NCBI RefSeq assembly: GCF_000247695.1
Contig: NW_004624747.1
Span: 9,910,571-9,974,570 of the forward strand
DNA: 64,000 nucleotides
Source of the DNA: Heterocephalus glaber
Taxonomy: Eukaryota; Chordata; Mammalia; Rodentia; Bathyergidae
Reading direction: 5' to 3'
Position 1 is the stretch's first letter; each line of letters begins with the position of its first letter. A program made the position numbers and the translations under genes. The notes under the pieces are model-generated. The model did no database searches. It was not told the DNA's origin and saw nothing but the letters and a program-made list of their open reading frames with translations. This document shows, one piece after another, positions 37,815 through 49,159 of this stretch.

Positions 37815-37910
37815 GGGCCGGGGATTTAGCTCAGTGGCGCAGCACCTGCCCGGCAAGCGTGAGGCCCTGGGTTCGATTCCCGGTACCAAAAAAGTGAAAA
37901 AAAAAAAAAA
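37815..37910 (+). repeat. ID SINE with perfect 17-base target duplication
   Basis: GGGCCGGGGATTTAGCTCAG, GCACCTGCCCGGCAAGCG, GGTTCGATTCCCGGTACC. The direct repeat AAGAATTGTGAAGAGTT at 37798-37814 and 37911-37927 is exact, so this is one of the youngest insertions here. Confidence 0.95.
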
Positions 37911-37984
37911 AAGAATTGTGAAGAGTTAAAATTCTACCCTGCAGTATTTGCAAGCTGACAAGTTAGCCCACCATAGTTTCATAA

Positions 37985-38320
37985 ATGCTGGCAGAAGGTG
38001 ACACTCTTGAGTCAAAGACAAGGACAGTTTATTATAGCAACTGCAGTAGCCAAAGTACCAGCATTTTCTTACAGCGGTTTCCTAAGCCTCAGCTCCCACA
38101 GGGCAACACAAGAGGGCTCAGTGACTCCTGCTACCCAGTGGGTGTCACTGGAGAAAGGAAGAGAGGAGAGAGTTTAGAGAATTTTCCTCTCTTATACCGA
38201 ACAGTCCATATGCCTGCCACTTGCTCTAGAGGAAGGCATTGTCTTTATTTACCAAGGTCACTAGATCACCTGCTCTTTGCTTTTGTTATCTTCTAATCCT
38301 GTTCACTATACAAACTTTCT
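37985..38320 (-). mobile_element. LTR-like segment, minus orientation, possible 3' LTR
   Basis: In reverse it contains an AATAAA region (forward GGACAGTTTATTATAGC at 38021-38037), AAAATGCTGGTAC and an end near CTTCTGCCAGCA. A related segment lies at 42840-42990 in the same orientation. I infer an LTR; the family is not identified. Confidence 0.4.
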
Positions 38321-38331
38321 TTTTTTTTGGT

Positions 38332-38402
38332 ACCAGAGATCGAACTCAGGTCCTTGCGCTTGTGAAGCAAGTGGCAAAACCACTGAGCTAAATCCCCAGC
38401 CC
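38332..38402 (-). repeat. ID SINE with 16-base target duplication, minus orientation
   Basis: T-run, GGTACCAGAGATCGAACTCA, CCACTGAGCTAAATCCCCAG. Flanked by CTATACAAACTTTCTT at 38316-38331 and 38403-38418. Confidence 0.94.
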
Positions 38403-38586
38403 CTATACAAACTTTCTTGAAAACAATTCCATGACAAAGGCATTCACAGTTTTAGCTCATGAAACACACAGAGAAATGTGTGAGACCAGTGGAGAATAAT
38501 CTCCCAACAATATCCACTCTTCCTTCTACACTATCTTGGCCTCTGGCTGTTTTCCCATAAATCCCCCCCCTCACCCCGTGGCCTTT

Positions 38587-38692
38587 AATTTTGAGATAAG
38601 GTTTCACCAAGTTGCCATGTGAGACCCAAATTTATGATCATCTTCTGCCTTAGACTCCCAGAGTGCTGGGATTGTAGGTATGTGCCACCAAC
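38587..38692 (-). repeat. B1 SINE fragment, minus orientation
   Basis: TTGAGATAAGGTTTCACCAAG, CAGAGTGCTGGGATTGTAGG, GTGCCACCA. Confidence 0.7.
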
Positions 38693-39279
38693 AGAGGTTA
38701 CCACATATCAGTGCAATATGTCTCATAGCATTTAATTGATCAATAGGATTGAAACAGCACAATAAACCCAACCTATGATATTTACCACCTCGTTCTTAAC
38801 CCCACAGTCTTCCACTCAGTAGGGTAAACAAATACCATAAGCTATCAGTGTCTCCCTTAGAAAGTTAGGTGGCTTTCTCAAATATTGACCTTTCCACTTA
38901 GCCCAAGTCATGAATCCACATACTGCAGGATATATTAACTACTGCACAATTTCCATCATGGCCCTACAAGGAGGAAGTCTAGGGCAAGATAATCATATAA
39001 AACCTAGTCAGTGAGTTCATGCTGACCTAAATAGTCAGGGATAAATGTCACATCACCTTTTCCAATCGCATGACTCCCTCCCCTCATAGAGATAATTGTT
39101 CCCATGGTGCACATTCATAATGAGTCAGTTATCAGTTTAAGAAGTTCCCCTGAGGAACCAAGGGTTTCACATTTGGGTTCCCAGTTTACTTTAAATAATT
39201 AAGTCTAATCCATGTGTGCTGGTCAACTTTCCATCAAGGTGACAAATAAGGTAATCAACTTATAAAGAGGAAATCCTTA
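38693..39279. other. Intergenic stretch, possibly LTR-element internal sequence
   Basis: Unnamed sequence between the two related LTR-like segments at 37985 and 42840. No open frame of any length. I cannot identify retroviral motifs by eye. Confidence 0.3.
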
Positions 39280-39428
39280 GCTGGGCATGATAGTGTAATC
39301 CCAGCACTCTGGGGTGCTGAAGCAGTACAGTTGCAAGTTTGAGCCCAGCTTGTGCAGTTTAACAACTTAGCAACACCCTATTGCAAAAAAATTCAAAATG
39401 GCCATGGGTTCATTCCCTAGTACTGAGG
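39280..39428 (+). repeat. B1-dID SINE, dID half truncated
   Basis: CTGGGCATGATAGTGTAATC, GCAAGTTTGAGCCCAGC, CAACACCCTATTGC, then GGGTTCATTCCCTAGTACTG. Confidence 0.75.
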
Positions 39429-39437
39429 AGGGGTGGG

Positions 39438-39725
39438 GGAGTTTATTCTGGCTCATGGTTTCAGAGGTTCCAGTCCGTGGTTATTTTGCTGCCTTGTTTC
39501 AGGGCCTGGAGTGAGACAGTACTTCATGGTGGAGAGCAAATGGCAGAAGAAACTACTCACCTCATGGCAGTCAGGAAGCAAAGAGAAAAATGGGCTTCAT
39601 TCCCAATATCCCCTTTGAGGATAACACCCCCTAACTTCCTCCCAGTAGGCTTCCCCTTTAAAAGGTTTCACCATCTCCCAGTAGTGCCACAGGCTGGGGA
39701 CATTTCAGATTTAAACTGTAGCACC
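39438..39725 (-). repeat. MaLR/MLT1-like LTR fragment, minus orientation
   Basis: GTTTATTCTGGCTCATGGTT, CAGAGGTTCCAGTCCGTGG, ACTTCATGGTGGAGAGC, CTCATGGCAGTCAGGAAGC are the usual order of such an LTR read in reverse. Confidence 0.55.
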
Positions 39726-40059
39726 TTGTATTTGGAAGGACTAACTCTGGATAATTAGTCCAATCTATACTGTTTGTCCAGGCCACCAGCTGGGTGACAT
39801 TTGTCTTCCCCTCAGACAGGGTGAGTGAGGTCTATGGGAATGAGAGTGGAAAAGACATCTGGTGGTACTGCAGGTGTGTTTCATGGGAGGAGCAGAAGCC
39901 AGGGATATCCCTTGCTGTTTCTCGTACATCTTCTGGCAAAGTTAATGGGAATTGTGACCAAAGTGCAATCAAAGCCATCTGAGAAGAGAATTACATCCAC
40001 AGTCAAATTTTGTGAGAGGTGTCTCAGATTGTCTTTGTTCATACAGAAGGGTTCAGAAG

Positions 40060-40203
40060 CAATTCTTTTGGAATCAGTCTTGCTATGTAGTTCAGGCTGG
40101 ACTTCAACTCACTAGGTACCCTAGGCTGGCCTCAAACTTATGGTGATTGTCCTGCCTCAGCCTCTGGAGAGCTGGAATTGCGGCATGCACCACCATCCCC
40201 AGC
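40060..40203 (-). repeat. B1 SINE with internal duplication, minus orientation
   Basis: CAGTCTTGCTATGTAGTTC, GGACTTCAACTCACTAGG repeated as CTGGCCTCAAACTTATGG, CACCACCATCCCCAGC. Confidence 0.85.
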
Positions 40204-40400
40204 TTCAGAGGCAATTATGAAAAAATCACTAAGGCCTCTCCTTTCTTATTTCCTGGGACAAAGGTGCTTCCTACGTAAACACCAGAGCTGCTGCTCCTCC
40301 TTCAAAATTGGTGTTTCTCATTCTAGTCTACTACGCCTCCTCTTTTTCCAAGCATTCCTTTCTTGCACCCAGACCTTTTGTTCATCTGGTACAAGAGAAT

Positions 40401-40548
40401 GTTTTGTTTTGTTTGAGACAAGGTCTCCCTCTATTTCAGGCTGGCCTTGAACTCACAATGTAGCCCAAATTGGCCTCATACTTGGCAGCGATCCTCCTGC
40501 CACAGCCTTCCAAGTGCTTGGATTACAGGTGTTCACCACCACACCTGG
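40401..40548 (-). repeat. B1 SINE with internal duplication, minus orientation
   Basis: GAGACAAGGTCTCCCTC, GCCTTGAACTCACAATGTAG repeated as TTGGCCTCATACTTGG, CACCACCACACCTGGC. Confidence 0.88.
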
Positions 40549-40558
40549 CAATAATCTC

Positions 40559-40661
40559 GTTTTTAACTCACTGTGTAAAACAGGCTGGCCTCTAACTTGC
40601 AGTGATCCTCCTGCCTCAGCTTCTTGAGTGCTGGGATTACAGGCATGTGCCACCATGCCCA
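40559..40661 (-). repeat. B1 SINE, minus orientation
   Basis: CTGTGTAAAACAGGCTGGCC, GAGTGCTGGGATTACAGGC, GTGCCACCATGCCCAG. Sits directly behind the B1 at 40401. Confidence 0.85.
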
Positions 40662-41517
40662 GAAGAATCACAAGTTTTTTTAAATAGGTCCTTAAAAAAG
40701 GTCCTTATAACCTTCTTATTGTTTCTAGAGATGGCTGTGTTCAATATCTAAAATGCTTTATGAAAGGTGTGTGGACCATGGAGTAGTGAGGGAGGTAGAG
40801 TCACAAGCCCTTTTGAGTTGCTTTTCTGAGGAAGCCATTCTCATACTCAGCACCAACTGCTCGTGGATGGCAGTGAGTGGGAAGTGCCCTCACTGTCAGC
40901 TATTGTTGAGTGGTGTGTTTGATCACAGTTGCACCTCAGTCAGACTGCAAATGGTCTAGAAAGCCAAAAACATGACACAGATTAGTTTCAAGGGCCACAA
41001 GTGGTGTGCTCAGAGCTGGCTGATCAGATTGGCAAATCTAATAAACCACAAAAGTGTCAACAGTGGAGAGGCACCACCGATAACCCCAAGAGGAGACCAG
41101 CTGCCATGATCGGGCTGGAGCTATGCCTTGGGATGCCTTCTTCTTATTCTTCCACCCCCTACCACTGTCAAAGGTGAATTGGCACCTTTTTTGGACTCTG
41201 GGTATCATAGAGACTGCATATGCCTTGGGTAGATATCCTTCTTAATTATTTATATCACCTAATGCATAAACCAGCACCATTTGAGTGAAGCCCAGCTGGG
41301 GCCATTCCCCATGCGGTACCCCAGACTTTGACAGGACTCGCAAGTCTGTTGTGTGCTGGTAGCCTCTGCATTAGTAGCAGTCTCGTACTTTAAAAATGCC
41401 TCACTCACATGGTTGGAGGTGTCGCTACATCCAGCACAATGATGGATGTGATTATGCAGGCTGCGTCAACAGGCTTATTCCAGTTAGTCTGGATGTGCAA
41501 TAGATTCTTCAAAGTCA

Positions 41518-41658
41518 CACGGAGTGATGCATGCCTGTGGGTCCCAGCACTCAGTGGCCGAGGTAGAAAAACCGTGAGTTCCAGGCCAGCCTGAGTTACA
41601 TAGGGAATTCAGATCCAGCCTGGACTACATAGTGAGAATCGGCCTCAAAAGAAAAGGG
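41518..41658 (+). repeat. B1 SINE with internal duplication
   Basis: GGAGTGATGCATGCCTGTGG, GAGTTCCAGGCCAGCCTGAG, repeated CAGATCCAGCCTGGACTAC. Confidence 0.85.
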
Positions 41659-41904
41659 AGGGGGCGTCTGGTATGCCCACATATCTGACCCAGACAGGTT
41701 CATTACAGCCATAGTTTATTTTCATGATTGACGGCCCCAAAGAGAGGTGACTTTAATCTGCCAGATAAGGTTTTCTAAGTGGCAGATAGAGCAACCAGGC
41801 CATTGGCAACAGCCCAAGAGTTAGTGAAAATAAAATGAGGGCCATCGAGTGTAATAGTGGCCCAGAGCTATGAGAATGGGTGCTACCTCCTGAGCAGAAC
41901 TGTT

Positions 41905-42370
41905 ACAGAAATCTCGGAAAGAGATACACGGAGACACAGAATTCAGATAAAATAATAAAATCTCTTCTCGCAAGCAGACGGGAACGGGAACGCCAGAAAC
42001 AGGTCTGGTCAGTATCCGCGCCCCCTTTGTTCAGCGTTTCCCTTTTTGTATCCTTTTTAGCCATTATCTCATCCCTAGTAGTCTTTGATAAGTAAATACA
42101 ATTCCGGTTCCTATTTACAAGTCACAGACACAAGATATGCCATATACATTGTAAATTCACCCTGGCATGGTAACTTTGTTAGGTTAATGAAGTTACTGGT
42201 TAGAGTCAGATAATCCTCACCTTAAACAAGGAGTTATGGGAAAAGCAAATCTTAACACATTACTTATTTTGCTTCTACAATTACCTTAATATTCAATCTA
42301 TTAAGTTAAACCTTTTCCGTATCAGAATGACTCACATCTATTTTGTGTTTTTCGTGGCTCCTTCCGAGGA
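41905..42370 (-). mobile_element. Solo-LTR-like sequence, minus orientation
   Basis: Begins TGTTACAGAAATCTCGG on the plus strand, with GGAGACACAGAATTCAG, AATAAAATCTCTTCTCGC and GGGAACGGGAACGCC. In reverse this ends ...CTGTAACA and carries a TATA-like element upstream. The composition suits an ERVK-type solo LTR. The far edge and target duplication are not defined. Confidence 0.45.
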
Positions 42371-42839
42371 TGAACAGAGGACACTGTCAGGTTTCAGCTT
42401 AAGTGAACCATGAGTGTATTACGATCCCCCCTGAAGCAGTGGCTTTGCTTTGGTGGAGTGCAAATAAAAGTATCACCTAAAGAGTTCACTAGTGTTTCAT
42501 GTAAGGTTGAGATGTCACCAGGGCCAGGCTGTGTTCTTGAATAGACCGCTTCCATTTTACAAGCAAGGTTTTCAAGGTCCAGGTGTTCCATTTTAATTAC
42601 AGCCCCAGTTAGTTGTAAGCTTTTCAAGAGGACTATACTGGTCACTGTGTCTGGAACACACTATGTCCCAAATCCCCAGGGTTACCTCTAGGTAGTCTGC
42701 TTCCTTCTGCCAGAGGCTCCAGTTAGCAAAATTATCAGTCAAGAGACTTTTATAGCTTGGCTTGGAAGAGTCCATTTTCTTTGTTACCCAAATCATCAAG
42801 AAGTATGAAGGTTGTTATTTGCAAGCTTGCCCGTGACAG

Positions 42840-42990
42840 TTGCATGGATGTTAGTAGAAGACATGACAGTCTTGGATCAAAGCAAAGGACAGTTTCTTAC
42901 AGCAGTATGTATAGCCAGAGTACCAGCATTTTCTTGCACTGATTCTTAAGCCCCACTTCTAAAAGAGGCCAGGGACATATAACTGCAGTG
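42840..42990 (-). mobile_element. LTR-like segment related to the one at 37985
   Basis: TCAAAGCAAAGGACAGTTTC, TACAGCAGTATGTATAGCC and AGAGTACCAGCATTTTCTTG line up with TCAAAGACAAGGACAGTTTA, AGCAACTGCAGTAGCC and AAGTACCAGCATTTTCTTAC at 38010-38075. Possible 5' LTR remnant of the same element. Confidence 0.45.
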
Positions 42991-43037
42991 GTCATGAGAG
43001 GAACTGAGTTCGAAGAATCCAAATCACTGCTATCTTG

Positions 43038-43160
43038 CTGGGCATGATGGCACATGCCTATAATCCTAGCTACTTTGGAGGCTGAGGCAGGAAGATCATT
43101 TGAGCCCAGGAGTTTGAGGCAGCCTGGACATAATGAGGTCTTATCTCAAAAATAAACAAA
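43038..43160 (+). repeat. B1 SINE without internal duplication
   Basis: GCTGGGCATGATGGCACATG, GAGGCTGAGGCAGGAAG, GAGGTCTTATCTC, then a CAAA/CCA-rich tail. Confidence 0.82.
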
Positions 43161-43321
43161 CAAAACCACCACCACCAACAAAACCCCCAAAATATCTCAA
43201 TGTAATGGGCAGTATGTCTACCTGTCTGTTGCTCTGAAGGGAGACATATCATTGTACAAACATCTTTGAAAAGATTATTCAGGACCTGGCTCTCACAATT
43301 ATTTTTTTAAAAACAATTTCT

Positions 43322-43488
43322 TTGGCCTCCAGCTACTCTGGAGGTTGAGGCAGGAGGATCAAAAGTTTGAGATCAGCTTCAGCGACCCTATCTCAAAATG
43401 AAATGAAATAAAATAGGCTAGAGGGGTGGCTCAGTGATAGAGCATATATGAAGGCCTGGGTTCAATCCCCAGTATCACAAAAAACAAT
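43322..43488 (+). repeat. B1-dID SINE, B1 head missing
   Basis: CTCCAGCTACTCTGGAGG, GACCCTATCTC, linker, then GGGGTGGCTCAGTGATAGAG and GGGTTCAATCCCCAGTATC. Confidence 0.78.
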
Positions 43489-43761
43489 GGTTTTTTTGTC
43501 CCCTCCCCTCCCTTCCCCGAGCCACATCACATTGGCTAAATCTGAGGATGTAGAACTCACAGATATGGAAGGCTAATTGTGGTGACAAATTACTTTGGAA
43601 AAAACAGTATCAGTTTACCCTTTCACCTTTCCTTGTAGGAAAGAATATCAGCTTGCTTGACCTCAAAAGTTCAAATCCAGCTTCCCCTTTAATGATGACC
43701 TGTTGTTCCGAAAAGTAGAAGAAAGCTGCAAAATAGATGATATTCAAGATCTAATGTCAAG

Positions 43762-43872
43762 CCAGGTGTGATGGCAGGGATTTATAATCCCAGTGGCTCA
43801 GGAGGCTGAGGCAGAATTGTAAGTTCAAAGCCAGCCTGGCCAATTTAGTGAGAATTTGCCTCAAAAACAAAA
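43762..43872 (+). repeat. B1 SINE
   Basis: GCCAGGTGTGATGGCAGGG, GGCTCAGGAGGCTGAGGC, GAATTTGCCTC, A-rich tail in which a young ID follows at once. Confidence 0.8.
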
Positions 43873-43965
43873 CAGGGGGCGGGGATTTAGCTCAGTGGTT
43901 CTGCTGCCTGCCCTGTAAGTGCAAGGACCCAAGTTTGATCCCTGGTACAAAAAAAAAAAAGAAAA
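43873..43965 (+). repeat. ID SINE (young type) in B1 tail
   Basis: GGGGGCGGGGATTTAGCTC, GTAAGTGCAAGGACCCAAG, GTTTGATCCCTGGTAC, A-tail, then an AACAAC-rich stretch. Confidence 0.92.
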
Positions 43966-44111
43966 AACCCCACAAAAGAACAACAACAACAAAACAAACA
44001 AAACAAATAACAGCAAGACAAAAACAAAACTATTGCCTGCTATCCATTCATTCACATTTATTAAGCATCTCTTAGGCATCAGGTATTCAGGCTCCAGCAG
44101 TAGAGATAGGT

Positions 44112-44390
44112 TGTTGTGGTTTGGATCTAAAATGTCCCCCCAGTTCTCATGTGTGGAAGGTGAATCGCTCCAGGGGCACCACACTCACAGAACTGAAAGT
44201 GCTGATCATAAGTGGGGTCTGTCGGAAGAGGCGGGTCATGGCCCAGAAGGATGTACTGTGTCTCCCTCCTCAGCTCCTCCCTTCACTCTGCTTGGTGGTC
44301 TCCATCATGTGAGCCCCTCTGCCAGACCTGGAGCCAGCTGATTTCAAACTGAGCCAAAATAAACCTCCTCTTCTTTAAATTGTGAGCATC
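44112..44390 (+). repeat. MaLR/MLT1-like LTR
   Basis: TTGTGGTTTGGATCTAAAATG, GTGGGGTCTGTCGGAAGAGG, CATCATGTGAGCCCC, GAGCCAAAATAAACCTCCTC. The CCAAAATAAA signal is the LTR's own. Confidence 0.6.
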
Positions 44391-44617
44391 AAGCATAGAG
44401 GAAAGTGATGAAGACACAGGGCCATGTGGTTGAGCCGGGAGGGAAGAGGTAGAGGTTCTCCTTTAGAAAGTGGTGACATTTGGGTAGAGCACTGAAGGAG
44501 GAGACAGGGTGGGGAAATAGCAGGTATAAAGGCCCTGAGAGAGGAAAGGACAGATGGGTGGTACCAAGAGGAGCCCATTGTCTGTGAAGAGAAAATAAGA
44601 TGTAGGAAGTTGGACAA

Positions 44618-44832
44618 GGTAATCCCAGTGTTCAGCTGAGGCAAGAGGATCACTGTGAGTTCAAGACCAGCCTGGGCTACACAGTGAGTTCAAGGCCAGC
44701 CTGAACTACATAGCAAGACCTTGCCTCAAAAAAAAAAGATGCAGGGCTGGGGCTGCAGCTCATGTGGAGCACTGGCCTAGTATGTGAGAGGCCCTGGGGT
44801 TCTATCTTGAATACCCAAAATATGTAAAAAGA
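44618..44832 (+). repeat. B1 (duplicated type) joined to dID
   Basis: GAGTTCAAGACCAGCCTGGG, repeated GTTCAAGGCCAGCCTGAAC, CAAGACCTTGCCTC, then GGGCTGGGGCTGCAGCTCAT and GGGTTCTATCTTGAATACCC. Confidence 0.78.
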
Positions 44833-46090
44833 AAATAAAAATGTGTGAACATCAAGCCCTGGTAAAGCAGGGGGCTCTAAACACCTCTGGGAAGCTGGTT
44901 CACCAGGTTGTCTTGGATTATGAGAGGCACAAGATTTTACCAGGTACTTGGGGCAGAGCCTCAAGAGGCAGAATTCAGGCAGCCAGGGAGAGGCAGAGAT
45001 GGGGAGGCCAAGGGACAGGGAGGAGGGGAGGAGAAGCCACGGGAGGGGCCACTGGTCTGGTGGGAGTGACAGTCTCCATTTCCGGGTGTTAAGATTTTTT
45101 CCGAGAATACTTAAGTCCCTTTACTCAGCCCCTGGGGACCAGCAGTTCAGCAGGATGACATCTTGGTATTTTCCTGGTCTTCTCAATTCTGTCCTGAAGT
45201 AAAAGGGTGTGGGTATCATGACTAGGGCAGGTCAGATGGAGGCCAGCCAGGAGGACAGCTGAAGGCCTCTTCCACCTATCAGGCCACGTGCCAGCCTTTT
45301 ACCTGAGGGCAGGCCCTCGGGGGACAACATCGGCAGTGTCTGGCTCCGGACCTCTGAGTTCATCTCCTGGCTCTTCTGGCATCGGTTCACCCCACAGGGT
45401 CACTGGGGTTGCTTCTGACCGTGGCCTGGTCTGAATAGTAACAGGTTTGGGTCTTGCAGTCACTGTCCCTCTCTGTGCCTGTCTCCTCTTTTCACTAGAC
45501 TGCTGATTACCTGAGTTTTAATATATTTCACAGAACTCCAGTGTTACATAAAAATAAACTCTGTGGCTAACTCTGTCCCCTTGCTGCAAGATTCTTCAGA
45601 GCCTTTTCAGCATATCCTAAGTCTCCTAGAGGGGATTGTAGCATGCAATGTTTGCCAAGCTGCCCTGCCTAGGAGACCCCGCTGTACATAACTTCTCACT
45701 GCTGGCACTCTGAAGGGCACTCTTCAGGATGTGCTAGACAAGGTGGTCTGCAGCTCTGTTTTGATAATCCACAGAACACCCTTGCTTCTTGGTATTCATG
45801 CCCTCTGTCATTCCCAGTGTGTTTTGGATTTACCCATTCAACTTCCTTCTCCCTCCCTCTTTCCCTCCTTTCCTTCCCTCCTTCTTTCAAAATGTTCTCT
45901 GTGCTGTACTTTGTGAATTCAGCAATTTCCTTAAGTTCAAAAATCTTTTGGAAGTGGCTCTACTGCTGGGTGAGCCCTTTTCTGTTAGAAATATATTCTG
46001 GACTCTACCCAATACATGCCTGGTTGCCATTTGCCACCATTTCACTCAAGGTCAAGGACATACCTGCACTTAAAGATGAGGCCACTGACC
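44833..46090. other. Intergenic stretch, no gene or named repeat
   Basis: Mixed composition. A pure pyrimidine tract of TTCC/CTCC units lies at about 45841-45890. No exon or repeat family that I recognise. Confidence 0.4.
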
Positions 46091-46169
46091 TCTGCTGATA
46101 TTGGAGACAATCTCTCAGGTACTGACTCACTTCTAACAAATAGAATACTGCAGAAGTGAATGCTTCACT

Positions 46170-46490
46170 GTGGCTCACAAATAGAATACTGTAGAAGACT
46201 GTGGTTTCCATTTTGAGCCACAGAATGGTCTTCCCCAGTCATCATTAGGACACTATGGCCAGCATCCCTTAAGTGAGTGCAGAGGCAGACACTCCAGGCT
46301 GCCTAGCATTGAGGGTATGCAGCCCCAGCCAACAGCTTGACTGAGATGTCACGAGAAACCCTGAGCCAGAAGTAGCAGCTCAGCTGTACCCAGATTCCAA
46401 CCCACAGAAACTGAGATATTAAATGTTTTTTGTTTGTTTTAAACTGCTAAGTTTGGGGGTAATTTGTCATACAGCAATAATATGGCATGA
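46170..46490 (+). repeat. MLT1-like LTR 3' part
   Basis: AACCCACAGAAACTGAGATA with TTAAATG, then TTAAACTGCTAAGTTTGGGG, GTAATTTGTCATACAGC, the usual MLT1 ending. Just before it AAATAGAATACTG occurs twice, 48 bases apart (46139, 46187). Confidence 0.6.
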
Positions 46491-47227
46491 GGCCTTCTAT
46501 AACCAATGTGTGACTGATTCTATTGGTAAATTGTTGGTTATATGTATAATAGTGGAACCTGTTTTGTAATATGTGCCCATGTCTCTCCCTGGCACTGGGT
46601 GACCAGTGTCTTCTGGTGACCCCGGTGGTCCTAAGAGGGAGGTGGCTGCAGGAGGTGGTATGCAAACAGGCGATTCCCAAGCAACCGGGCAAGGGGTACC
46701 ATCCTCTATCAAAAACCAGCCTTGACAGTAGATTACCAAGGTCAGGTGACAGGTGTGCCCTCTCACCCCTGGGTGCTGTCCCTGATGTGGCATCTTGGGC
46801 TCAGATTTCTGCTCTAGCCCGGCCCTTTGGTTCCCAACTGATTTCTTACAGGAGTCCTGACTGCCCACGCTATCCCCACCCTCCCCTCTTTGTTCTTCCT
46901 GCTTCGCCGTCGCCCACATTCATCTCTTCTAACTGCATCTGGTGGCCACTTGGAGCCCACAGCCCAAAATGTGCCCTTTCAGGAGAGGGCTCTTCTTTTA
47001 GGGTGGGCCAGAGACTCAAGCTGAAGTGCAAAGGGCAAGGTTGCTAGCAGTCTCCACATGCAGTTGGCAACATATAGAGAACACTCAATATGCTAACTGG
47101 CACAATCCAGCTGGGCACCTCATTGACAGTGCTTCATGCTGCCCCCTCAGTGATCAGCTCAACCAAAGGTGAGTCCAGGGCCGCTCTGCAGTTCGGAGGA
47201 AAGAATGTCTGTTAATGTATGTCCACA
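46491..47227. other. Intergenic stretch, no gene or named repeat
   Basis: The 158-residue frame at 46571-47047 has no protein resemblance and no splice context. I see no repeat here. Confidence 0.4.
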
Positions 47228-47325
47228 TCCCAGGCTGAGGCAGGAGGATTGTGAGTTCAAGGCCAGCCTAGACTATGTGATGAAACTGTAAAAAATAAGT
47301 AAAATTGAAAAAAAAAAAAGTAAAA
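47228..47325 (+). repeat. B1 SINE 3' part
   Basis: TCCCAGGCTGAGGCAGGAGG, GAGTTCAAGGCCAGCCTAG, A-rich tail. Confidence 0.75.
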
Positions 47326-47942
47326 TTGGGGAGTTGGGAGGGCCCGAGGGGCAGTTAGCATAAGGACATTAGGTGAGAGGCCCAGATCCTACCAAGAAGC
47401 TGCTGTGGCTGTGCCAACCAACCCCCTCAAGGGGCTGGGCAGCCCTGAAGCTGCTAGATCACCCAGGATTTCCAAACACTTCCTTTTTCAGAAGTGGAAT
47501 TTTGAAGTAAAGTACATCAGATAAAATGCTAGAAGTAGCCACTATCTGGCAGGTAAGTGGAGCTGTGGTTGGGGGTGGAAGGTGCCAGGAAGGTTGGAGT
47601 CCTGCCTACTGGGGTCCCTCTCTGTTCCCCCCATGCCCCAGCCAGCTGCTGCTCCCCACCCTCTTCAATATCTGAGCCCTGAAACCCTTCTGTTGCATCT
47701 GCTGCATTTTATGGGCACTGGCTGTCCAGGCCTCCCACAGCATCAAGGCCTGAATGGTGGGATTTGAGCCTGGGAAGCAGAAAACGATCCCGGTTCCAGC
47801 TAAAACTGGGAATGGCAAGTCAAGGGCCCAGGTTCCCATCTGCTCATGCTGGGAACTTGGGAAGCAGACAGGAAGTCTCCAGATGAATGCCTCTTCACAA
47901 AGGTCAGGCACGGGCTGCCACCACTGGGCAGTGAGAAGAATG

Positions 47943-47948
47943 TTTATT
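47943..47948 (-). terminator. GUCD1: GUCD1 polyadenylation signal AATAAA
   Basis: Reads CAATAAACATTC on the minus strand. It is the only AATAAA between the GUCD1 stop codon and this point. Confidence 0.6.
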
Positions 47949-48934
47949 GAGAACGGCTCATTACAAACAAAATAGATTTATGTATAAAATCTGCAATGGA
48001 AAAGATCCCTTCTGTCCTCCTGTAGTTAGAGCGAACAGTGTCCCATGTGGCTGCCAAGGCTCCACTGGGCTGTAGTGTGAGGACAGGCTGAGCAGTTGTG
48101 GATGCTACAAAGTCCCTGACATCTAGGCTCTTTCTCTAACCCCACTTCCGTGACTTGCGCAAGAACATAACACCATGTGGCTTACATCCTGCCTGTGACG
48201 TCAGGCAGACGGTCTTGGGGACAGACAGTGTCTTGTTACATCCTTGTTAAATTAGAGAAGCTCTAATTTGTAACTTGCCCATGAAGCCATCTCTGGGCCC
48301 AGGGACTAAGCACTCCTAGATGTCCTAGATGGCTGAGGTGCTGTGTCCATTTTCTGTGGAGGCCATTCCAACAGCCATGCCAGCATTGTCCTATGCCTTT
48401 TTCACACCCCATCATCTTGAAAGCATCACTTCCTCCCCTTCTTTTCCTTCCTACAACTATTCTCACAGTTTTACCTGGATTTCTTCTGAGGATGTGCACA
48501 CCCCACAGCTGCCAAATGTGGTACTCTTGGGCTTGGAGCCAGAGTTCCCTGGGACTTCAGGCCATCCAGCATCGAGGCCATGAAAGTAAGACCAGACTAA
48601 AGCCAACACAGGTTTGCAAAACCCAAGGAGGCTGCCTAGCTAACAGCACCTTGGCTCAAGGCTGCATTTGGTGATAAGGAACAGTGTGGCTGGGTAGTGA
48701 CAGCCCTTGTAAGCAAAACCCACCTCTGTCCCTCTGAGCTACCATGGTGGGGAGGGGGGCAGCTGGCAGGAGGGGAAGCAAATGGCACCTCGTCACACCT
48801 GGGGCACTGAAAGACCGAGCCCCAGGACTGAAGGGATGAGGGGCGTCAGGGTACACCTCTTTGCCAAAGGCAGCCCAAGAGGGGTGGGTATCCCCAGGCC
48901 TGTGGGAATAACCCACTTCCCTTATTTCTTACAT

Positions 48935-49060
48935 GCAGACCTGGGTTTAAGACTCACTGTCCCAGGGAGACTGTCCCCAGACTGGGCTGGCTGCCTCCTC
49001 TGTAAAGCGAAGGACATGGGATTCAGACCACTGGCCAAGCCCCTTCTCTCTGAAAGAGAA
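48935..49060 (+). repeat. MIR-like fragment
   Basis: GACCTGGGTTTAAGACTCAC and GCTGCCTCCTCTGTAAAGCG follow MIR order. Lies antisense in the GUCD1 3' UTR. Confidence 0.4.
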
Positions 49061-49159
49061 CTTAGGCTGGCTTACCTGCTGTGTGAAAAGAGGTGTTAGT
49101 AGTTTCAAAGTACCTGCAATCTTACTATTATTCCAAAAGTGAAAACTTACACCTCAGTA

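Larger units (their letters stand above)
40720..42839. mobile_element. Suspected internal region of a decayed LTR element
   Basis: Two kilobases of non-unique-looking sequence lying next to an LTR-like segment (42840-42990), with a nested LTR-like element (41905-42370) and a B1 (41518-41658) inside. No intact retroviral frame exists; all frames are short and broken. The claim rests on the flanking LTR-like pair and is weak. Confidence 0.3.

Noticed and set aside
46571..47047. 158-residue open frame between UPB1 and GUCD1
   Set aside because: No resemblance to a protein family, no splice sites or repeat-free homology that I can see, and a GC-moderate region where such lengths occur by chance.
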